Notes under the pieces: model-generated
Seen by the model: only the letters and a program-made list of their open reading frames with translations
Told to the model about the DNA's origin: nothing
Database searches by the model: none
Origin: Lentzea terrae
GTDB taxonomy: Bacteria > Actinomycetota > Actinomycetes > Mycobacteriales > Pseudonocardiaceae
Assembly (NCBI RefSeq): GCF_003265345.1
Contig: NZ_QFWW01000022.1
Location: 76,136 to 140,135, forward strand
Length of the DNA stretch: 64,000 bases
Direction of reading: 5' to 3'
Shown here: piece by piece, positions 24,933 to 33,304 of the stretch
How the letters are laid out: each line of letters begins with the position of its first letter
Position numbering within the stretch: the first letter of the stretch is position 1
Translations under genes and position numbers: made by a program

Positions 24933-25407
24933 GCTGCACATCATGCCGAAGATCGCCACGGCCGACGTCGTCGACCGGCCGCAGCTGCTCGAGTTCCTCC
25001 GCTCCCGCCACCACGGCGTCCTGATCACCCGCCGCTCCACCGTCGACGGCGTGCAGGTCTCCCCCGTCTCCTGCGGGGTCGACACGCAGGGCCGGATCGT
25101 CGTCTCGACGTACCCGCAGCGCGCGAAGGTCCGCAACGCCCGCCGCAACCCGTCGGTCACGATGTGCGTGCTCTCCAACGACTGGGACGGCCCGTACGTG
25201 CAGATCGACGGCACCGCCGAAGTCCTCGACCTGCCAGAGGCCCTGGAGGACTTCGTCGAGTACTACCGCTGCATCGCGGGCGAGCACCCCGACTGGGACG
25301 AGTACCGCGCCGCCATGATCCGCCAGGGAAAGGCCCTGATCCGGATCACCATCGACAGCTGGGGACCCATCGCCACCGGCGGCTTCCCACCCGAGCTCGA
25401 CGCCTAG
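24931..25407 (+). CDS. PPOX-class F420-dependent oxidoreductase
   Basis: 158 residues of the flavin/deazaflavin split-barrel family: LLEFLRSRHHGVLITRRSTVDGVQVSPVSCGVDTQGRIVVSTYPQRAKVRNARRNPSVTMCVLS, then GPYVQIDGTAEVLD and a YYRCIAGEHPDWDEYRAAM helix. The Lys-Arg pattern around AKVRNARRNP suits cofactor phosphate binding in F420 members. It reduces small molecules with F420H2, substrate unknown. ATG 24931 is preceded by GAGGAG at 9 bases. The start codon overlaps that of the divergent hydrolase, and the stop overlaps the VOC gene stop. Confidence 0.86.
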   Translation: MLHIMPKIATADVVDRPQLLEFLRSRHHGVLITRRSTVDGVQVSPVSCGVDTQGRIVVSTYPQRAKVRNARRNPSVTMCVLSNDWDGPYVQIDGTAEVLDLPEALEDFVEYYRCIAGEHPDWDEYRAAMIRQGKALIRITIDSWGPIATGGFPPELDA

Positions 25408-26030
25408 CCCTGGTCACCGCCCCAGCCGGCGGGCTTCTCCAGCAACGAGCACCGGCCGCCGTGCGGGCCCTCGATCGACGCCACCACCCCGATCGGCAGC
25501 GGTTGAGGACCCCACGGCACCCGACCGTCCAACTCGGACACCCGCGCACACGCGGCCGCGATGTCGTCGACGGCGAAGAAGACGTCCCAGCCGGACTCCA
25601 CGTCGGACTGCGCGATGCCCGCGACCGGACGCGGCTCACCGTGCCGCGCGGAGGTGAACACGCCGGCCGCGCTCTCCCAGCCGAGCTCCCGCTGCCAGTA
25701 CTCGACGTCCGGCTCACCGGCCGACAGCCGCACCCAGCACGGCTCACCGTGCCGCGGCGGCGGCGCCCACGGACCGTGCAACACCCTGCCACTGTCCACA
25801 GAGGAATTGCCCGCGAGCTCGCGCGGCTCGTCACCGCCGAAGAAAACCCGCCAACCACGTTCTCCCGCAACAACTTGCGCCGCGAGTCTGTCACCCACCC
25901 AGCCCGTGAACGAACCGCCCGGCTCCGCTATCACCGTCCAACCGAGCACGGCGGCGAAGAAGTCCACCGACGACTCAGGCTCGGCAACGCTCAACTCAAG
26001 ACGACGCAAACCACAAGACGACACGGGCAT
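25404..26030 (-). CDS. VOC family protein with two glyoxalase-fold modules
   Basis: About 208 residues. Two paired beta-alpha-beta-beta-beta modules are visible: LRRLELSVAEPESSVDFFAAVLGWTV (N-terminal) and DVFFAVDDIAAACARVSELDGRV...ASIEGPHGGRCSLLEKP (C-terminal). Members bind small ligands through metal or act as resistance or isomerase/dioxygenase proteins; nothing here decides which. ATG 26030 starts after the stop of the PAS-GGDEF-EAL gene; ATG 26063 inside that gene is the alternative. Neither has a clear ribosome site, suggesting coupling to the upstream gene. Confidence 0.78.
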   Translation of the reverse strand: MPVSSCGLRRLELSVAEPESSVDFFAAVLGWTVIAEPGGSFTGWVGDRLAAQVVAGERGWRVFFGGDEPRELAGNSSVDSGRVLHGPWAPPPRHGEPCWVRLSAGEPDVEYWQRELGWESAAGVFTSARHGEPRPVAGIAQSDVESGWDVFFAVDDIAAACARVSELDGRVPWGPQPLPIGVVASIEGPHGGRCSLLEKPAGWGGDQG

Positions 26031-26046
26031 CCCATCAAGGCGGTGA

Positions 26047-28056
26047 TCAGGAGCGCGCACCATCCTCTGCTCCGACCACCCGAGAGGACAATGCGCCATT
26101 CGGCGGCATGCGCTCCGCGTTCACCACGTCACGCAACGGCACCGGCTTCCCGAGGTGGAAACCCTGCCCCACCCGCACACCCAGCCTGCGCAAAGCCTCC
26201 ACCTGGGACGGACGCTCCACCCACTCCGCCACCGCCGACAGCCCCAGCCCGTTCGCGATCTGCACGATCCCCGACACCAGCACCGCGTCCGCGTCGTTGG
26301 TCTCGATGCCCTTCACGAACTCGCCGTCGATCTTGATACCCGTGATCGGCAGGTGCTTCAGGTGCACGAACGACCCGAAACCAGAACCGAAGTCGTCCAA
26401 CGTGATCCGGCACCCGAAGCTGCGCAGCTGCGTCGCCAGCGTCACCGCGGCGTCCAAATTGGTCACCGCCGCCGTCTCCGTGATCTCCAGCCCCAGCCGG
26501 CCCGGCGCCACCCCCGCCTTGCCGAGCTTCTCCAGCACGAAGTCACCGAAATCCGGATCCTCGAGCGTGCGACCCGAGACGTTCACGTTGAACCGCAACC
26601 GCGAGTCCGGCTCCGCCACCAGCGCGTCGATCGCCGTCGACAACACCCAGCGATCCACCTCGAGAATCAGGTTCGACCGCTCGGCCACCGGCAGGAAGTC
26701 CGCCGGCCCGAGATACGGCTCCTGCCGATCCTCCAGCCGCAGCAGCAGTTCGTGCCCGAGCGTCGTGCCGGTGTGCAGATCCACCATCGGCATCCCGTAC
26801 AACGCCAGACCACCACCCGCCAGCGCCGCCCGCAGCCGATCGAGCACACTCACCCGCTTCACCGTGTCCGCGTAGTGGTTCGGCTCGTACACCGTCACCC
26901 GGTCCCGGCCCGCCGCCTTGCTCGCGTACAACGCCAGATCCGCGTTCGCCAGCACCAGCTCCCACGAGTCACCCGGACCGAACTCCGCCAAGCCCGTGCT
27001 CACCGTGATCCGCGCCGGCGTCCCGATACCGGCCAGCGGGAACCCCGCCACGGCCTCCTTCAGGTTGTCCGCCACCTCGGACGCGTCCTGCAACGACGCA
27101 CCCGGCAGCACCACCGCGAACTCGTCCCCACCCAGCCGAGCGATCAACCGGTCCGCCAGCCGCGACTGCAACGCCGACGCCAGCATCCGCATCACCCGGT
27201 CACCCACCGCGTGCCCGCGCAGATCGTTGACGTCCTTGAAATTGTCCAGATCCAGCACCAGCAACGCGCCCGACCCGTTGTTCGCCAGCTCCTTCTCCAA
27301 CGCCCTCGTGAGAGCGCGGCGGTTCGGCAACCCCGTCAACGGATCCTGCTCAGCCATCCGCACAAGCTCGTCGTGCACCCGCGACGACTGCGTGACGTCA
27401 TGCGCGGTACCGAGCGCCCTCAGCGGCACACCGTCGTCACCCACGACGACCTCACCGAAGCACTCGAACACCCGCTCCGCACCGTCCGGACGCAACATCC
27501 GATGCGTGTACGTGAACACCGACCCCGTCTTCAACGCCGCGTCCAGCGTCTCCTCGATCATCGGCAGGTCGTCCGGATGCACCAGCTGCGAGTACAGCTC
27601 GAAGTCGAACGCCGTCCCCGGCTCGAACCCGAACATCTCCAGCAGAGTGTCCGACCAGGTCACCCGGTCGTCCGAGATGGACCACTCCCACGTGCCCATC
27701 CGCCCCAACGCCTGCGCACGCCGCAACGCGTCCGCCTCCTGCGTGACCGTCAACTCGCGATCCCGCCACGCCGACACGTCCACGACCTCGTACATCAGGT
27801 CGTCACCCAGCTTCGAGCACCGCACCTCGAGCCACTTCGGACCCGGCGCGAGCACCTCCCGCACCGGCGCCGGCACCTCCGGCACCCCGGGAAGCAACGC
27901 GGGCAACGACCGCCCGTACGCCTGCTCCACAGGCACTCCGAGCACACCGCCCAACGCGCGGTTGCACCACAACAGGTTCCCGCGCGCGTCCGTCACGGCA
28001 TAGCCGACATCCGCCCGGTCCAGCACCGTGCGGCAGTAGGAGGTCACGCGCGTCAT
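26047..28056 (-). CDS. PAS-PAS-GGDEF-EAL c-di-GMP signalling protein
   Basis: 669 residues, soluble. A PAS fold (about 10-70) is followed by a second PAS/PAC (about 115-225, with HRMLRPDGAERVFECFGEVV), a GGDEF domain with intact RLGGDEFAVVLPG, and an EAL domain. In the EAL domain the substrate and metal residues appear present: Glu in GHELLLRL, Asn in FNVNVSGR, Glu in EITETAAV, Asp-Asp in TLDDFGSGF, Lys in IKIDGEF, Glu in AEWVE, Gln in VGQGFHLGKP. Both synthesis and hydrolysis of c-di-GMP are thus possible. ATG 28056 is preferred to an upstream TTG. Confidence 0.9.
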   Translation of the reverse strand: MTRVTSYCRTVLDRADVGYAVTDARGNLLWCNRALGGVLGVPVEQAYGRSLPALLPGVPEVPAPVREVLAPGPKWLEVRCSKLGDDLMYEVVDVSAWRDRELTVTQEADALRRAQALGRMGTWEWSISDDRVTWSDTLLEMFGFEPGTAFDFELYSQLVHPDDLPMIEETLDAALKTGSVFTYTHRMLRPDGAERVFECFGEVVVGDDGVPLRALGTAHDVTQSSRVHDELVRMAEQDPLTGLPNRRALTRALEKELANNGSGALLVLDLDNFKDVNDLRGHAVGDRVMRMLASALQSRLADRLIARLGGDEFAVVLPGASLQDASEVADNLKEAVAGFPLAGIGTPARITVSTGLAEFGPGDSWELVLANADLALYASKAAGRDRVTVYEPNHYADTVKRVSVLDRLRAALAGGGLALYGMPMVDLHTGTTLGHELLLRLEDRQEPYLGPADFLPVAERSNLILEVDRWVLSTAIDALVAEPDSRLRFNVNVSGRTLEDPDFGDFVLEKLGKAGVAPGRLGLEITETAAVTNLDAAVTLATQLRSFGCRITLDDFGSGFGSFVHLKHLPITGIKIDGEFVKGIETNDADAVLVSGIVQIANGLGLSAVAEWVERPSQVEALRRLGVRVGQGFHLGKPVPLRDVVNAERMPPNGALSSRVVGAEDGARS

Positions 28057-28119
28057 GATCGTCCGATCACCGGACGTAAGCAACCCGCTACGCCGGTCAA
28101 TTCGTAATTGTGCGAACGG

Positions 28120-28464
28120 CTACCGGAGCCGCTCCAACCCCTTCGCCGACTCCACCAGCTCCGCGGCCAGCTTCCGCAGCTCGTCGTTCTCCGCCCCGTC
28201 CTGCGCCGCCGTCACCACGTCCTCGGCGGCACACCGCAGCTGGAACAACCTGTCCTGCAGATCAGCCAGCTCAGCGGTGGAGAGTACTACGGCGTCCTCG
28301 GGCAACCCGCCCCGCTGCAACGCCGCCCGCCGCTCGTACGCCCGCTGCCGGCACGGCTGGGCACAGTACCTGCGCGGCCGGCCGATCCGCCCACTCCCCG
28401 GCAACCTCCGCCCGCACCACGCACAGTGCCTGGGCTCATCCGCCTCCATGGAGCGCTCCATGGC
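28120..28464 (-). CDS. Small zinc-finger-like protein (CxxC...CxxxC), unknown function
   Basis: About 114 residues from ATG 28464 (ATG 28452 is also possible). The N-terminal part reads RHCAWCGRRLPGSGRIGRPRRYCAQPCRQRAYERRA, a treble-clef-type zinc site seen in many small actinobacterial proteins. The second half is a predicted long helix (ELADLQDRLFQLRCAAEDVV... ELAAELVESAKGLERLR), perhaps for dimerisation. No known partner. A 14-bp palindrome lies 75 bases upstream of the start. The reading frame stays open further upstream, but that extension lacks coding bias. Confidence 0.6.
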   Translation of the reverse strand, partial: AMERSMEADEPRHCAWCGRRLPGSGRIGRPRRYCAQPCRQRAYERRAALQRGGLPEDAVVLSTAELADLQDRLFQLRCAAEDVVTAAQDGAENDELRKLAAELVESAKGLERLR

Positions 28465-28538
28465 GCGCGACGGTAGCGAATCGCGGTGGGTGGGCTCCAG
28501 CGACGCGCCAGAAACCCCGACCTTCGTAGGGAACCGGA

Positions 28539-28552
28539 CCGTACCGGTACGG
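28539..28552 (-). promoter_or_regulatory. 14-bp perfect palindrome upstream of the zinc-finger gene
   Basis: CCGTACCGGTACGG, 75 bases before ATG 28464 on the minus strand. It is a plausible operator by symmetry and position only. The 28465-28858 interval otherwise holds no gene I can support; its right end holds the promoter-like motif and ribosome site of the GDPD gene. Confidence 0.35.
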
Positions 28553-28768
28553 CGATTGGTGTTGATTTCGGGTGGGGTTTGGTCGTTCTGCCTTGACTGA
28601 TCGCGCTTCACCGAACTCTCTCCCCACCCCGGACACGACTAGGCCCCTTCGATGGCAGAGCAGCCCGGTGGGTTCCGCCGCGAGAGTGGTTGATCTTTCT
28701 ACTTGTTCGTTGAGTTGTGGGTGGACGGTGGTCTTGGCTGGGACTGGACGGCTGGTAGGCCTGATTTA

Positions 28769-28794
28769 AGTCAACACTGAAGCAATAGAGGTAA
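28769..28794 (+). promoter_or_regulatory. 26-bp conserved upstream element, copy 1 (before GDPD)
   Basis: AGTCAACACTGAAG followed by CAATAGAGGTAA. It matches the element at 56492-56517 in 23 of 26 positions, while the flanking DNA is unrelated. It ends 64 bases before GTG 28859. A weaker relative lies at 32378-32402. It is either an alternative promoter or the site of a shared regulator. Confidence 0.55.
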
Positions 28795-28858
28795 AGAAGA
28801 AAGTGTCCCGCCACCCACTGTCCACCCCAAAGCCACTGCTGGGAGGCAAACTCAAGGG

Positions 28859-29620
28859 GTGACCCACCCGTACCTCGCAGGCCCGCACCCCCGAGCCTTC
28901 GCCCACCGCGGCTGGCACGTCGACGACCTCAGCGGCATGGAGAACTCGCTGAGCTCGTTCCGCCGCGCCGTCCAGGAGGGCTACCGCTACATCGAGACCG
29001 ACGTGCACGCCACGAGCGACGGACAGGTCGTGGTGCACCACGACCACACGCTGGACCGGACCACGGACGGCCAGGGGCGGGTCGCCGACCTGCCGTGGAC
29101 CGAGGTGCGGATGGCGCGCGTGGGCGGCCGGGAGCCGATCGCCCGGCTCGCGGACGTGCTGGAGGAGCTGCCGGACACGTTCTTCAACATCGACGTCAAG
29201 GCCGACAGCGCGGTCGAGCCGATCCTCAACCTGCTGCGCAAGGCCAAGGCGTTGCACCGGGTGTGCCTCGCGAGCTTCTCCGACAACCGGCTGGCCCGGC
29301 TGCGCCGCCGCGGCGGGCCGGAGCTGCTGACGTCGATGGGACCCCGCAGCGCCGGCGCGCTGTGGGCGGCCGGCCGGATTCCGTTCGCCGGACTGGCGGT
29401 GCGGGGGCAGGTCGCGCAGGTGCCGGTGAGCCAGGGACGGCTCACCGTCGTCGACCGGAGGTTCGTCCAGGCGGCACACCGCCGCGACCTCGAAGTGCAC
29501 GTGTGGACGATCGACAACGCGGCCGACATGGAGGCGTTGCTCGACATCGGCGTCGACGGTCTCGTCACCGACCGGCCCGACGTCCTGCGGGAAGTACTCC
29601 GGTCGCGCGGCACCTGGTAA
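28859..29620 (+). CDS. Glycerophosphodiester phosphodiesterase family protein
   Basis: 253 residues, no signal peptide. The GDPD TIM-barrel motifs are intact: AHRGWHVDDLSGMENSLSSF (catalytic His and metal ligand), YIETDVHATSDGQVVVHHDHTLDRTTDG (Glu-Asp metal ligands, second catalytic His) and FFNIDVKAD. The C-terminal strand reads VDGLVTDRPDVLREVL. It cleaves glycerophosphodiesters to glycerol-3-phosphate and an alcohol. GTG 28859 has GGGAGG about 13 bases upstream. The 26-bp element it shares with the PaaK-like gene at 56.5 kb suggests common regulation. Confidence 0.9.
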   Translation: MTHPYLAGPHPRAFAHRGWHVDDLSGMENSLSSFRRAVQEGYRYIETDVHATSDGQVVVHHDHTLDRTTDGQGRVADLPWTEVRMARVGGREPIARLADVLEELPDTFFNIDVKADSAVEPILNLLRKAKALHRVCLASFSDNRLARLRRRGGPELLTSMGPRSAGALWAAGRIPFAGLAVRGQVAQVPVSQGRLTVVDRRFVQAAHRRDLEVHVWTIDNAADMEALLDIGVDGLVTDRPDVLREVLRSRGTW

Positions 29621-29647
29621 CAGGTTGGACAGTCGATCATGGGACGT

Positions 29648-29674
29648 GTCGGCGGACAAGTACAGTCCGCCGAC
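29648..29674 (+). promoter_or_regulatory. Hairpin and -10 hexamer directly before the UMF1-type MFS gene
   Basis: Ten-base arms GTCGGCGGAC and GTCCGCCGAC (29648-29657, 29665-29674) flank a 7-base loop; the right arm ends at the base before ATG 29675. TACAGT (29661-29666) ends 8 bases before the ATG. As DNA it is an operator-like dyad over the -10; as RNA from a longer transcript it would hide the start codon. Confidence 0.45.
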
Positions 29675-31081
29675 ATGAAGGTCAAGGGCGACGACGCCGC
29701 CGACGCCAAAACCTCCCGCCGACGCGAACAGCGCGGCTGGGTCTGGTACGACGTGGCGAACTCCGTGTTCCCCACGTCCGTGGTCACCGTCTTCTTCTCG
29801 CGCTACCTGACGAGCATCGCCGTCAGCGCGGCCAAGGCCGACACCGCGCGCAACGGCGCGAACCCGTGTCCCGACGGCAACTCCTTGTCCAACTGCGACA
29901 TCTCGCTGTTCGGGCTGGCGTTCCCGGCGGGCTCGCTCTGGGCGTACCTCCTGTCGTTCGCGACGGTCATCCAGGTGATCGTGCTGCCCGTCATGGGCGC
30001 CATCGCCGACCGCACACAGAACAAGAAGCGCATGCTCGCCCTTTTCGCGTACACGGGATCCGCGGCGACCATCGCGCTGGCCTTCGTCGAGGGCACCAAC
30101 TTCTCGCTCGGCCTCGGGCTCTTCATCATCGCCAACATCGGCTACGGGGCCAGCGTGGTCGTCTACTACGCGTTCCTCCCCGAGATCGCCGCGGCCGACG
30201 AACGAGACGGCCTGTCCAGTCGCGGCTGGGCCTATGGCTACCTCGGTGGCGGCGTCTGCCTGCTCATCCAGCTCGCCATCACGATCTTCTCCGAGGACCT
30301 GGGCATCACCTCCGGCGACGCGGCGCGCATCGCGTTCGTCATCTCCGGTATCTGGTGGGCGCTGTTCACGCTCATCCCGCTCACCCGCCTGCGCTCCCAC
30401 CAAGCGCCGCACGGTGCCGAGCACGGCGCCTCCGTGATCACCGCCGGGTTCAAGGAACTCGGCGCGACCATCAAGGCCGCCAAGGCCTTCCCGCTCACGC
30501 TCGCGTTCCTGGGCACCTACCTCTTCTACACCGACGGCATCGCCACGGTCGCCAACATCGCGGGTGTCTACGGCGAACAGGAGCTCAAGCTCGACGAGCA
30601 GACACTCATCAGCACGATCCTCATCGTGCAGTTCGTCGCGTTCTTCGGAGGCGTGCTACACGGCCTCGCCGCCAGGCGAATCGGCGCCAAGAAAACCATC
30701 ATGGCCTCACTGGCCCTGTGGATCGTGGTCATCACGTTCGCGTTCTTCGTCGAAGCGGGTGACCGCGTACAGTTCTTCATCGTCGCGGCCGGTATCGGCA
30801 TCGTGCTCGGCGGCACGAACGCCTTGTCCCGCAGCCTGTTCAGCCAAATGGTGCCGCCCGGCAGGGAAGCGCAGTACTTCTCCGTCTACGAGGTCGGCGA
30901 GCGGGCCACGAGCTGGCTCGGGCCCGCCCTCTTCGGCATCGTCAGTCAGCTCACCGGCAGCATGAGGCCGGCGATCCTCTCGCTGATCGCCTTCTTCGCG
31001 ATCGGGTTCGTGCTGCTCTACTTCGTGCCCGTACGCCGGGCCATCAAGGCAGTCGGGAACCCAGAACCGACGCTCGTCTGA
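29675..31081 (+). CDS. MFS transporter, UMF1/Atg22-like
   Basis: 468 residues with about 12 membrane segments. The N-terminus (RREQRGWVWYDVANSVFPTSVVTVFFSRYLTS) is typical of the UMF1/vacuole-effluxer Atg22 family: GW.WYDWANS-like motif, then GAIADRTQNKKRMLALF (motif A). A periplasmic loop rich in polar residues and two Cys follows the first helix. Yeast relatives export amino acids from vacuoles; bacterial substrates are unknown. ATG 29675 is preferred to ATG 29639 because TACAGT lies 8 bases before it, and there is no ribosome site for either. Confidence 0.85.
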   Translation: MKVKGDDAADAKTSRRREQRGWVWYDVANSVFPTSVVTVFFSRYLTSIAVSAAKADTARNGANPCPDGNSLSNCDISLFGLAFPAGSLWAYLLSFATVIQVIVLPVMGAIADRTQNKKRMLALFAYTGSAATIALAFVEGTNFSLGLGLFIIANIGYGASVVVYYAFLPEIAAADERDGLSSRGWAYGYLGGGVCLLIQLAITIFSEDLGITSGDAARIAFVISGIWWALFTLIPLTRLRSHQAPHGAEHGASVITAGFKELGATIKAAKAFPLTLAFLGTYLFYTDGIATVANIAGVYGEQELKLDEQTLISTILIVQFVAFFGGVLHGLAARRIGAKKTIMASLALWIVVITFAFFVEAGDRVQFFIVAAGIGIVLGGTNALSRSLFSQMVPPGREAQYFSVYEVGERATSWLGPALFGIVSQLTGSMRPAILSLIAFFAIGFVLLYFVPVRRAIKAVGNPEPTLV

Positions 31082-31084
31082 GCG

Positions 31085-31984
31085 TCACGACACCCGCGGT
31101 CGCGCCGACGGTTTCCGCACCGGCGCGACCGCGCACAGCACGAGCAGCACCGCCAGCGGCAGCGCGAGCACAAGCACCTCTCCCCCGACCAACAGGAACG
31201 CGAGCGGCGCCAGCTGCAGCAGCGCGAACAGCGACACCGCCCGTCCCAGCACGAAGTCTCCGCGCACGAACGCCACCACCCGCACGACCAGCGTGATCAA
31301 CGCGATCGCCAGCAGCCCGGTGCCCGTCGCGAAGCCGCCGAGCAGACCGAGCAGCAACGCTCCCCCGCCCCACCACAGCAGCCTGCGCGCGGGCGGCGTC
31401 GGCGCCTCCCGGTGGAAACCCAGGCACAGGCACAGGAACGTCACGATGGCCGGCAGCTGGAACACGCCCCACAGGAACACGTGGCCGGACTGCCCGACCG
31501 TGGCCACCGCCAGCACCACTGGAGCGAACGCCGCCACCTTCGCGAGCGTCCGCCTGCCGGTCAGCAGCGCCGCGAACGCCACGATCGGCCCCAGCTCCAG
31601 CACCCGCCACCAGGTGATCTCCGGCGCCCACTCCGGGTTGCCGTACGCGACGGACAGGCTCGTGATCGCCGCGCCCGCGTAGAACACGCCGAGCAGCAGC
31701 CCGATCATGCCCAGCGCCCGCACGATCTCACCGCGCCACATCGCCTTGGCCGGCACGTTCGTCAACGCCGCACCGGCCGCCAGGTGCGTGCGCACGGCCA
31801 GGCCCAGCATCGCCGCCGCCTCACCCCACCCCGGCCAGCCGTGCTCCAGGTCGAGGTCGTCCGACCGGTCGGCGAGGAACAGCCCGACCATCTCCTCCTC
31901 GCGGTCCTGCCGGTACCACTTCGGCAGCACCTTCAGCAGCCGCCGGTACCTGCGCTCCAGCTTGCTCACGCCCTGCTCGTCCAC
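31085..31984 (-). CDS. Polytopic membrane protein paired with a PadR regulator
   Basis: 299 residues: a basic N-terminal cytoplasmic helix (KLERRYRRLLKVLPKWYRQDREEEMVGLFLADR, the motif seen in proteins downstream of PadR genes) followed by six to eight membrane helices and a short basic tail. Its function is unknown. GTG 31984 lies 18 bases inside the PadR gene, so the pair is translationally coupled. This linkage is common in actinobacteria and usually reflects PadR control of the membrane protein. Its 3' end is 4 bases from the convergent MFS gene. Confidence 0.75.
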   Translation of the reverse strand: MDEQGVSKLERRYRRLLKVLPKWYRQDREEEMVGLFLADRSDDLDLEHGWPGWGEAAAMLGLAVRTHLAAGAALTNVPAKAMWRGEIVRALGMIGLLLGVFYAGAAITSLSVAYGNPEWAPEITWWRVLELGPIVAFAALLTGRRTLAKVAAFAPVVLAVATVGQSGHVFLWGVFQLPAIVTFLCLCLGFHREAPTPPARRLLWWGGGALLLGLLGGFATGTGLLAIALITLVVRVVAFVRGDFVLGRAVSLFALLQLAPLAFLLVGGEVLVLALPLAVLLVLCAVAPVRKPSARPRVS

Positions 31985-32313
31985 GGCTGGACTCCCCTCC
32001 CCCTCAGGACCGCCGACGCCGCGCGCACGTTCGCGCTCAGCCTCGCGACCTCCGCCTGCAACGCCCGCACCCCGGAGTCGGTGAGCTTGTAGTACCGCCG
32101 CAGCCGCCCCTGGTGCACCTCCTCACGGTCGCGCTCGGCGAGCCCGTCCGCCACCAACCGGTCCAGCACCCCGTACAGCGTCCCGACGCGCAGCACCATC
32201 CGTCCCTCGGACAGCTGCTCCACCGCCTGCACGATCGCGTAACCGTGCAACGGCTCCTCCGCGAGCGCGGTGAGCACGAGGAACGCCTGCTCGGACATGA
32301 CCCGACCACTCAT
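31966..32313 (-). CDS. PadR family transcriptional regulator
   Basis: 115 residues with the winged-helix PadR signature: FLVLTALAEEPLHGYAIVQAVEQLSEGRMVLRVGTLYGVLDRLVADGLAER...GRLRRYYKLTDSGVRAL. The short C-terminal helix is for dimerisation (type s-PadR). ATG 32313 has no ribosome site; minus-strand TATATT (32321-32326) ends 7 bases upstream, fitting a leaderless start, with ATG 32298 as alternative. An AT-rich dyad covers the -10 region and is the probable autoregulatory operator. Confidence 0.88.
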   Translation of the reverse strand: MSGRVMSEQAFLVLTALAEEPLHGYAIVQAVEQLSEGRMVLRVGTLYGVLDRLVADGLAERDREEVHQGRLRRYYKLTDSGVRALQAEVARLSANVRAASAVLRGRGVQPWTSRA

Positions 32314-32321
32314 GTCGCTGA

Positions 32322-32344
32322 ATATATCGCGACGCGAGCTATAT
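32322..32344 (-). promoter_or_regulatory. Probable PadR operator
   Basis: Imperfect inverted repeat ATATATCGCG / CGAGCTATAT (8 of 10 pairs) around a 3-base centre, also readable as two direct TATATCG copies. It is the only AT-rich patch here and overlaps the TATATT -10 hexamer of the padR gene on the minus strand. Confidence 0.5.
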
Positions 32345-32377
32345 CGGGAAGCGGAATGATCAAAAGGCTTGGACTTC

Positions 32378-32402
32378 AGTCCACACTGACACTATCGAGT
32401 GA
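32378..32402 (+). promoter_or_regulatory. Divergent third copy of the AGTCNACACTGA element
   Basis: AGTCCACACTGACACTATCG followed by AGTG. It keeps AGTC-ACACTGA and the AT-GAG part of the elements at 28769 and 56492 but differs elsewhere (about 17 of 25 match). It lies about 147 bases before the thymidine kinase start, in a 235-bp interval (32314-32548) without genes. Confidence 0.3.
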
Positions 32403-32548
32403 CCCGAGCCGAGATGATGTTTCGACGGGCTGCGCAGCGGCTATGTCTGCTCAACGGTTCCGCGGCTGGCGCGAAAGGACGCAGGATGGGCAGGGATACG
32501 CCGTGGGGATTCCTCAAGATCAGGACCCAGGCACTAGGGTGACCCGCC

Positions 32549-33304
32549 GTGGACGCCCTTGCCGATCCGACGGATGCCCTCTCCGCTGTGCCTGTCGCGG
32601 GTTCCCGACGGTCGACGCCGGTGGTGGGCCACCTCAAGTTCTTCTTCGGTCCCATGGACTGCGGCAAGTCGACGCTGGCGCTGCAGATCGACCACAACAA
32701 CTCGCGGCAGGGTCGCCGCGGGCTGCTGCTGGTGCGGCACGACCGGTCGGGGCGGCCGCAGATCTCGAGCCGCATCGGCATCACCCGCGAAGCCGCGGAG
32801 ATCCGCGACGACGATCTCCGCCGGCTGGTGCGGGCGGAGTGGGCGCTGGGCCGGCGCGTGGACTACCTGATCGTGGACGAGGCGCAGTTCCTCTCCCCCG
32901 AGCAGGTCGAGCAGCTGGCAGAGCTCGCGGACGACGTCCAGGTCGACGTCTACTGCTTCGGGCTCGCCACGGACTTCCGCGGCGAGCTGTTCCCCGGCTC
33001 GCAGCGGCTGTTCGAACTGGCCGACGAGCTGAAGGCCATCCAGGTCGAGGTGCTGTGCTGGTGCGGGGTGCCGGGACGGTTCAACGCGCGGGTGCGGGCC
33101 GGACGGGTGATTCGCGCCGGAGACACGGTGCTGGTCGCGGACACGGTTTCGGATACGGAACAGCACCGATCGGGTACAGAGAGCAACGGTGTAACCGATA
33201 CCACGGAAACTACTGTGCGCTACCAAGTGCTCTGTCGGCGTCACTTCCGGCTGGGTGATCTGGGCCCTGACGTCGCACAAAGTGGTCAGCTGCGCCTGGC
33301 CTAG
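32549..33304 (+). CDS. tdk: Thymidine kinase, type II
   Basis: 251 residues. The P-loop GPMDCGKST (residues 34-42) with a Cys where most relatives have Ser, Walker B VDEAQF, the lasso-like region with FRGELFPGSQRLFELAD, and zinc ligands at LCWCG and a late CRRHF mark the tetrameric type II enzyme that phosphorylates thymidine for salvage. The 27-residue N-terminal extension and the long insertion between the Cys pairs (ADTVSDTEQHRSGTESNGV) are unusual. GTG 32549 has TAGGGT (32535-32540) ending 8 bases upstream, hence probably leaderless. Confidence 0.88.
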   Translation: MDALADPTDALSAVPVAGSRRSTPVVGHLKFFFGPMDCGKSTLALQIDHNNSRQGRRGLLLVRHDRSGRPQISSRIGITREAAEIRDDDLRRLVRAEWALGRRVDYLIVDEAQFLSPEQVEQLAELADDVQVDVYCFGLATDFRGELFPGSQRLFELADELKAIQVEVLCWCGVPGRFNARVRAGRVIRAGDTVLVADTVSDTEQHRSGTESNGVTDTTETTVRYQVLCRRHFRLGDLGPDVAQSGQLRLA

